Made by a program: the position numbers and the translations under genes | The notes under the pieces: generated by a model | Seen by the model: the letters and a program-made list of their open reading frames with translations, nothing else | What the model was told of the DNA's origin: nothing | The model's database searches: none | NCBI RefSeq assembly: GCF_022605725.1 | Contig: NC_065557.1 | Coordinates: forward strand, 29,235,543 to 29,299,542 | Direction of reading: 5' to 3' | DNA length: 64,000 bases | From: Anthonomus grandis grandis | Taxonomy: Eukaryota > Arthropoda > Insecta > Coleoptera > Curculionidae | Shown here: piece after piece, positions 58,800 to 64,000 of the stretch | Position numbering within the stretch: the stretch's first letter is position 1 | How the letters are laid out: every line of letters starts with the position of its first letter

Positions 58800-59640
58800 T
58801 TGTGTTTTGTAAGTTCCTTGGTATTACCATTGATGGTCGCCTTCGCTTCGAAGATCATATCCTAAATCTTGCATCAAAATTATCCTCTGGATGCTTTGCA
58901 GTAAGAATGGCGGGGCATGAGCTGGGAGGGGTAGTTGCACATTCAGTGTACTTTTCTCTTATTGAGTCCCACCTTCGTTATGGCTTGCCTTTTTGGGGTT
59001 TAAGCAACAAGGGATTATTAAACATAATTTTTGTGATTCAAAAAAAGGCAGTTAGATACCTATGTTCCGCTGGGTTAAGAGATTCTTGTAAACCTCTCTT
59101 TATATCCCAAAAAATCCTAACTCTTTTTTCTCTTTTTATCTTAGAAACAGCTACTCTTATTCATAAATGTCCTAAACCTCCCTCTAACACTGGTCATATG
59201 ACTCGCCAGGTTAACAATTTTCCCTTACCAATCCCTACATCCTCCCTCACCAAGAACTCACTTATATACCTTAGCAAAAAAATTTACAACCATGTTCCTC
59301 TATGTATCAGACAAATTTTAGAAGTTAAGAGATTCAAAAAGGAATTAAAATCACTTATTATCCAGGGCATATTATAGCCTTGACGATTTTTTCAATGATA
59401 CCTTTTAACCTGTGCTCTGACATCATTTTAGTGTTTTAGTTTTGTTTCCTGTTAAATAATTTAATTTACTTCTTCTAAATTCTGTTTTATTGACAGCTTT
59501 ACTTATTTTTTAATGAAATTTATCAAAAAGATGCTTTTTTTTTTCTCAATCTTTTTTTTGTTATGATTAATTTTGGTAATGTGTGTAAATGTTATGGTAA
59601 AGTGTTTTAGATGTTATGTTTGTTTGAAATTTGAAATTTA
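58800..59640 (+). mobile_element. 5'-truncated CR1-like LINE (fragment B)
   Basis: It begins abruptly at FCKFLGITIDGRLRFEDHIL, the post-RT thumb, and the frame 58802-59377 stays open to the ORF2 stop. HLRYGLPFWG, FVIQKKAVRYLCS and IYNHVPLCIRQI match the corresponding blocks of the 40180-41367 element, so both belong to the same clade. A 3' UTR ends with TTTGAAATTTGAAATTT near 59622-59640, a TTTGAA-type tail. Confidence 0.8.
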
Positions 59641-59904
59641 AAGTAAATTTGGATTTTTTTAGTTTTTAGGATGCTTGTACACAAGATTTTGTTGTCTTAC
59701 GTAATATAGCACATTTTCTTTCTTTCTTCTTTCTATTGACACTGAAAAAAAAAGTCCATCTCAGTTCAATTTTCCTCTATATCCATGCACATGTGATGAG
59801 TTGCATTATTTCTGAGGTACAATATCATGTCAATTTACTCACTTTATTATTTTACTACTTCTATTTACTAAAAAGCACAAATACTACTTCAGAGATAATG
59901 CCTT

Positions 59905-60075
59905 TTACAACAAGGGGGTTCTGACCAGATATGCTTCCTCAACATGTAAGTGCCATGTTTAAAAAGTCACCAACGTATAGGGCAATTAAAGCTTATAATG
60001 CACTCCCACCTAACATCAAAAATCTTAACAATTTTAATTCAGTAAAAAAGGAAATTGAATCAGTCTTACTTTAGA
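59905..60075 (+). pseudogene. LINE ORF2 C-terminal scrap
   Basis: LPQHVSAMFKKSPTYRAIKA and YNALPPNIKNLNNFNSVKKE form the end of an ORF2 (the NxLPxxI block), closing at a stop near 60073. It lies just after the tail of fragment B and may be the continuation of fragment A. Confidence 0.6.
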
Positions 60076-60359
60076 ACGTTCTGTATTCACATAGCGACTA
60101 CTTTGAGTTTTTTTATTAGAATTTCTGGGTTTCTACGTACTGTGACTCACTCTATATTCTTCTGTTGAAGCTAAATGCCTGGCTCCAGTTTGTTTGTTTA
60201 ACGTTTTTCCATGTTACATTTTCAGTTTTGTGGAACATATTGTGTCTCATAATTTAGGATAGGTGAATTTGATTACTATTTTATCATATTATCTTTAGTG
60301 TTAGCTAGGTTGACTTTTTTTTTGCTAATCATTTATATTTCTCAATGTTTTCATCATTG

Positions 60360-60510
60360 TAAATTTGCTCTTTATGCAGATAATCTGAAAATCTTTAGAC
60401 CAATTGGATATATGACTTACTAAGAAAAAAAGATTTGAAATGCCTTAAAAATTACCGTAAACCTAATAGATATTTAATAAATGTAGATAAATGCTATTGT
60501 ATCTTTTTAC
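60360..60510 (+). pseudogene. LINE RT scrap (plus)
   Basis: KFALYADNLKIFRPI is the motif C region with FADD altered to YADN. NRYLINVDKCYCIF follows. It pairs as an inverted repeat with 60832-60950. Confidence 0.65.
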
Positions 60511-60659
60511 AATTTTACTTTTTTACATTTGTAATCTATTGTTTAATTTTCTTGTAGTTTTCTTTAAAAATCTAACTATATTTTTGTATTTCCTGTAAGT
60601 GGGTGACTGTTGGAAATAAAGTGCTATTTATTTATTAATGATTTAGCATTTTTTAAGTA

Positions 60660-61195
60660 CCTAGATAAGACCTTATAAACCTAAGCTTTTGTAAGCATTT
60701 TAGAACCAAGTAACTAACATGTTTATTAAATAACAATTGATCATCAAAGATTATCCCAGGACTTTTACTTTCTGTACTCTCTTTACAATTGACTTAATAA
60801 TGAAGTAATTCGAATTTGCTTATATTTTTAGTAAAAAAGATATAATAGCATTTATCTACATTTATTAAATGTCTATAAGGTTTACAGTAATTTTTAAGGC
60901 ATTTCAATTTTTTTTTCTTAGTAAGTCATGTATCCAATTGGTCTAAATTTCAGCATGAGCAATAACAAAAATTCAACCGTTATTCTTTATCATCTTATCA
61001 TTTATATTTTTCAAAGGTCTGAGATGAGATCCGTAAGGAACTCCAGATGTTATTAAAAGTGTATTTGAAAAATGCGATTACTTGCCTATAAAATAATCCA
61101 TTATAGTAAAGAGCCACCCACACTGATTTTAAATAGTTCATTTAGCATTACAGAAAAATCTTCTTTATCAAATGCCTTATAAAAATCACTATTAA
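60660..61195 (-). pseudogene. LINE RT scrap (minus)
   Basis: The minus strand gives YKAFDKEDFSVMLNELFKI (motif A), SGVPYGSHL-type motif B, the same DKCYYIFF block, and SPGIIFDDQLLFNKHVSYL of the thumb. It is a related LINE copy in the opposite direction. Confidence 0.65.
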
Positions 61196-61786
61196 TGGCA
61201 TCAATCCAAAAAGCCTTTGATCGGATAGATCACTATATTTTGCTGCATAAATTAACTCAGTATGGTTTTTCAGGAAGATTTATTTAATTTATTTCATTGC
61301 TGCTTGATTGGTAGATCTTAATATTGCAAATATTATATACTTTTTTTTAACGTAACGTCGGGTGTGCCACAGGGCTCGAACCTGGGTCCGCTCCTGTTTC
61401 GTTTTTTTTTTTTATAAATGACTTGATTGACACTCACTTGTCATAGGCTGGCTTTTGCCAATGATTTGAAGCAATATTCAAATTCATATGGTTTGGAGGA
61501 TTGTGTTTTTCTTCAGAACTGCCTAAATACATTGGAGGTATGGTGCGCTGTTAACAGGTTAGGCTTGAATGCGGCTAAATGTAGTGTGGTCAGTTACTCT
61601 ACATCAAAAACACCCTTAAATTTTGATTACTTTATTAATGATACTATTTTGAATAGATTAGAGCAAATTACTAATCTTGGTATCACCTTTGACTCTGAAT
61701 TTACATTCATTCCACACTTCAACAACATAGTCAAGTCAGCCCTGAGAAGGCTTCGGTTCATAATTAGAAGTTCTCAGAGTTTTACT
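61196..61786 (+). pseudogene. LINE fragment C, RT part
   Basis: QKAFDRIDHYILLHKLTQYG (motif A), SGVPQGSNLGPLLF in broken frames (motif B near 61355-61395), AFANDLKQYSN (motif C, FADD changed to FAND) and NLGITFDSEFTFIPHFNNIV form one RT. The frame is cut at SSQSFT by LINE D; fragment C continues at 63085. Confidence 0.75.
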
Positions 61787-63084
61787 TTGAAATCTACATT
61801 TGGTTTCCGAAAAAACAGGAATACAGTTATGGCAATCCTGGACCTTGTTGCTTTTGTCATGGATTCTTTTAACAACTTAAATTTTAGCAGTGTCTTGTTC
61901 TGTGACTTAAGCAAGGCATTTGATTGTGTGCCCCATAGTATTCTGTTGCAAAAACTTGCTAAAAAGTATAGTTTTGGTCCTGATAGTATTAGGTTTCTGG
62001 CTTCATATTTGACAGATAGGAGACAGGCTGTGAGTGTGAATGGGGGGTGTCATCAGCTCAAAGTAATATTACCGTAGGGGTTCCCTAAGGCTCAGTTTGG
62101 GCCCCATATTTTTTTTAATCTATATAAATGACTTGCCTTTAATAGAACAGACTGGTAAATTCACACTTTTTGCTGATAACACAACTGTAGCATGTGCAGC
62201 TGACTCGCTGGAGGGTGCGGAGCTGAAGGTGGATGCGATACAGGGTCAAGTGTAGGAGTGGTTTAACAGGAACCATCTACACTTAAACGCAGAAAAGACA
62301 AATAAGGTCATTTTTACGATGAGACAGTCGGAGATGGCCAGCAATTCAACAGTTAAATTTTTAGGAGTCTATTTGGACCCTCTCCTTCAATGGCATGCAC
62401 ACATTGACAATGTTGCGGGAAAACTTCGAACTGTTGTATATGCTCTCCGCTGTCTTTCTAGCTGCTCTTCGCCCACTGCTCTAAGAACAGCCTATTTCGG
62501 AACCTTCCATCCTGTTTCAACTTACGCCAGTTTAGAGTGGGGGCATGCTCCTCGCATAAGGAGATTATTTGCTCTACAGAGAAAGGCTGTTAAAATCCTG
62601 GGTGGACTGGGTTTTAGGGATGACTGTAGACATGTTTTTACCAATCTAGGCATACTTACCCTACCATCTGTTTATATATTTCAAAATCTGTTCTGGGTAC
62701 ACAAAAATATGTCAACGCTTGACTAGGTGTCGGAGTGGTGTGGGGTTTTTGGCTGTTAAGGTTTTTAATAAGCTACCTGGCTTATAGAAGACTTATAGAA
62801 CTACCCTTTTTGCAATTTAAATCCAAATTGAGAAATATACTAATCGAAAACTCATTTTATTTAGTAGATTAATTTTTAAACTTTCATTTCGTTTAAACAT
62901 GGGTCTGTATACTGTATCTGTAGTTAAGATTTTAATTTTATGAAGAATACCATTTTGTAATTATTATTGTGTTACTTGATATTTTTAATGCAGCATTTAT
63001 AATCATATATGTATTTTTTATTTTGTTGACTTGTGGAAATTCTTTGTATGTTGGCACCAATAAATGAATTTGAATTTGAATTAC
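61787..63084 (+). mobile_element. 5'-truncated CR1-like LINE D, inserted in C
   Basis: It starts in RT motif 2 (TFGFRKNRNTVMAILDLV) and has SVLFCDLSKAFDCVPHSILL (motif A). Motif B is frame-broken (ITVGVP near 62070). TGKFTLFADNTT (motif C, FADD changed to FADN), TVKFLGVYLDPLLQWHAHID and FALQRKAVKILGGLGFRDDC complete ORF2. It ends with AATAAATGAATTTGAATTTG, a TTTGAA-type tail. The host element resumes immediately after. Confidence 0.8.
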
Positions 63085-63730
63085 ATTAAGACTGCTTTTC
63101 TGTTGCTTTGTGAGTTTGACTGCATTGTATGGAACCCACTCTATCAGAATCATGTTGGTCTCCTTGAATCTGTTCAGCGTAGATTTGCTAAGTTTTTGGC
63201 CTTCAGGCAAGATGGCATATATCCAGTTATAATATTAGTAGAAATAGAGTATTATAGAGGGTTTGATCATCGGCAACTATTGGAACGCTTCAATCTACAT
63301 CCATTACATCTCAGAAGAATGATCTTCTCTGTAAAATTCCTGCATAAGTTACTGAATGGATTAATTGATTGATTAATTCCTGTACTTCTTTCTAGTGTAC
63401 ATTTCATGGTGCCTAGGCTTAATGCTTGACATCCTCTAACATTCTTTCTGCCAAGGCCTCATACTAACATATATTTATCGAATCGAAATCATATATTTAA
63501 TCGAATCTGTCACATGTGTGATATAAATTTCTCTCTGGTTCGTGTGATTGTTGATATCCTGGTGGATCATTAGTCTTGAGATTAAGACCCACATGTTTAA
63601 GTTATAGTTAGTATTTCTTTCTTTTCATTCTTTTAGGTTTGTTTTGTGTTTTTTTTCTTTAAACTATATTTTTTATTGTTTTGCTGTTTCAGCTGTCTTC
63701 AACTGTTTCCTGTTATTGGGCAAGTTGCCT
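63085..63730 (+). pseudogene. LINE fragment C, ORF2 C-terminus and 3' UTR
   Basis: FDCIVWNPLYQNHVGLLESV, QRRFAKFLAFRQDGIYP and HPLHLRRMIFSVKFLHKLLN continue the RT C-terminal region of fragment C. Further scraps (LSNRNHIFNRICHMC) follow. The 3' end is the ATT-repeat tail. Confidence 0.75.
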
Positions 63731-63754
63731 GTTATTATTATTATTATTATTATA

Positions 63755-63823
<69 letters not shown>

Positions 63824-63824
63824 T
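63731..63824 (+). repeat. (ATT)n microsatellite, tail of LINE C
   Basis: About 30 ATT units with one ATAATT interruption. It mirrors the ATT tail of the minus-strand LINE at 44797. The long Ile- or Tyr-only frames here are artefacts of the repeat. Confidence 0.9.
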
Positions 63825-64000
63825 ACAGCCAGTTAAGGCTCGCACTCCCTATAAGGGGGGGGGGGGGATCATTTACTTATCCCAGATACCTGCGATATCA
63901 AAAGGATTAAGCTCTGTGGTCTGTGGGGGCCTTTTCGGTGTCCTTAAGTGACCTGAAATGTAGAGTTATCCCCTAGAAATTTCCGGGTGCTGCGAGCAGT
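63825..64000. other. G-rich flank with a 13-G run
   Basis: A run of 13 G lies at 63855-63867. The flank CGATATCAAAAGGATTAAGC and on is unlike the AT-rich background. No gene was identified before the window ends. Confidence 0.4.

Noticed and set aside
63644..63951. Long Ile-only and Tyr-only open frames
   Set aside because: They translate the (ATT)n microsatellite; no real protein.

Overview
The window looks like intergenic nuclear DNA from an insect. It is very A+T-rich and carries BEL/Pao, Tc1/mariner, P-superfamily and Jockey/CR1-type elements, several with CAGGGTG termini. A beetle is my guess from the element mix; nothing here fixes the species. I found no convincing complete host gene. 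Almost every coding-like stretch is a decayed transposable element (TE).

1-22,010: an AT-rich background holds six or more DNA transposons of the IS630/Tc1/mariner group. The clearest are 4847-6772 (TIRs of about 410 bp), a foldback element at 7109-7957, and 19920-22009 (TIRs of about 340 bp with a near full-length transposase). A DDE pseudogene at 11441-12470 still shows a GT-AG intron. Two short remnants look like Penelope-type tails.

23,240-35,570: one non-LTR retrotransposon (gag-like ORF1, endonuclease, RT) has been broken by two insertions. A 6.9-kb BEL/Pao element (24848-31792, 5-bp target duplication) sits in the endonuclease. A mariner-like element (about 32640-35300) sits before the RT. 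That mariner was itself entered by a 1.3-kb TIR element (33323-34619) coding for a CGGQNKN-domain protein, so the nesting is three levels deep.

37,195-41,525: a CR1-like element with two tandem 5' monomers, a zinc-finger/coiled-coil/SGNH-esterase ORF1, a degraded endonuclease, an open RT and a TTTGAG-type tail.

44,340-55,420: a second nest. A plus-strand non-LTR element is split in ORF1 by a complete minus-strand non-LTR element (44797-about 49148, ATT-type tail). It is split again in its endonuclease by a 3.74-kb P-superfamily element (49622-53364, 32-bp TIRs, 7-bp target duplication, THAP remnant). The P element contains a 281-bp foldback MITE.

55,420-57,615 has no recognised TE and holds one weak candidate exon and one weak promoter-like block. 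57,615-64,000 is a scrap-heap of RT fragments. One 5'-truncated LINE lies inside another (61787-63084), and there is an inverted pair of LINE scraps.

The open frames act as independent mobile elements, not as one pathway. All assignments rest on motifs read by eye. Exact clades and some boundaries remain open.
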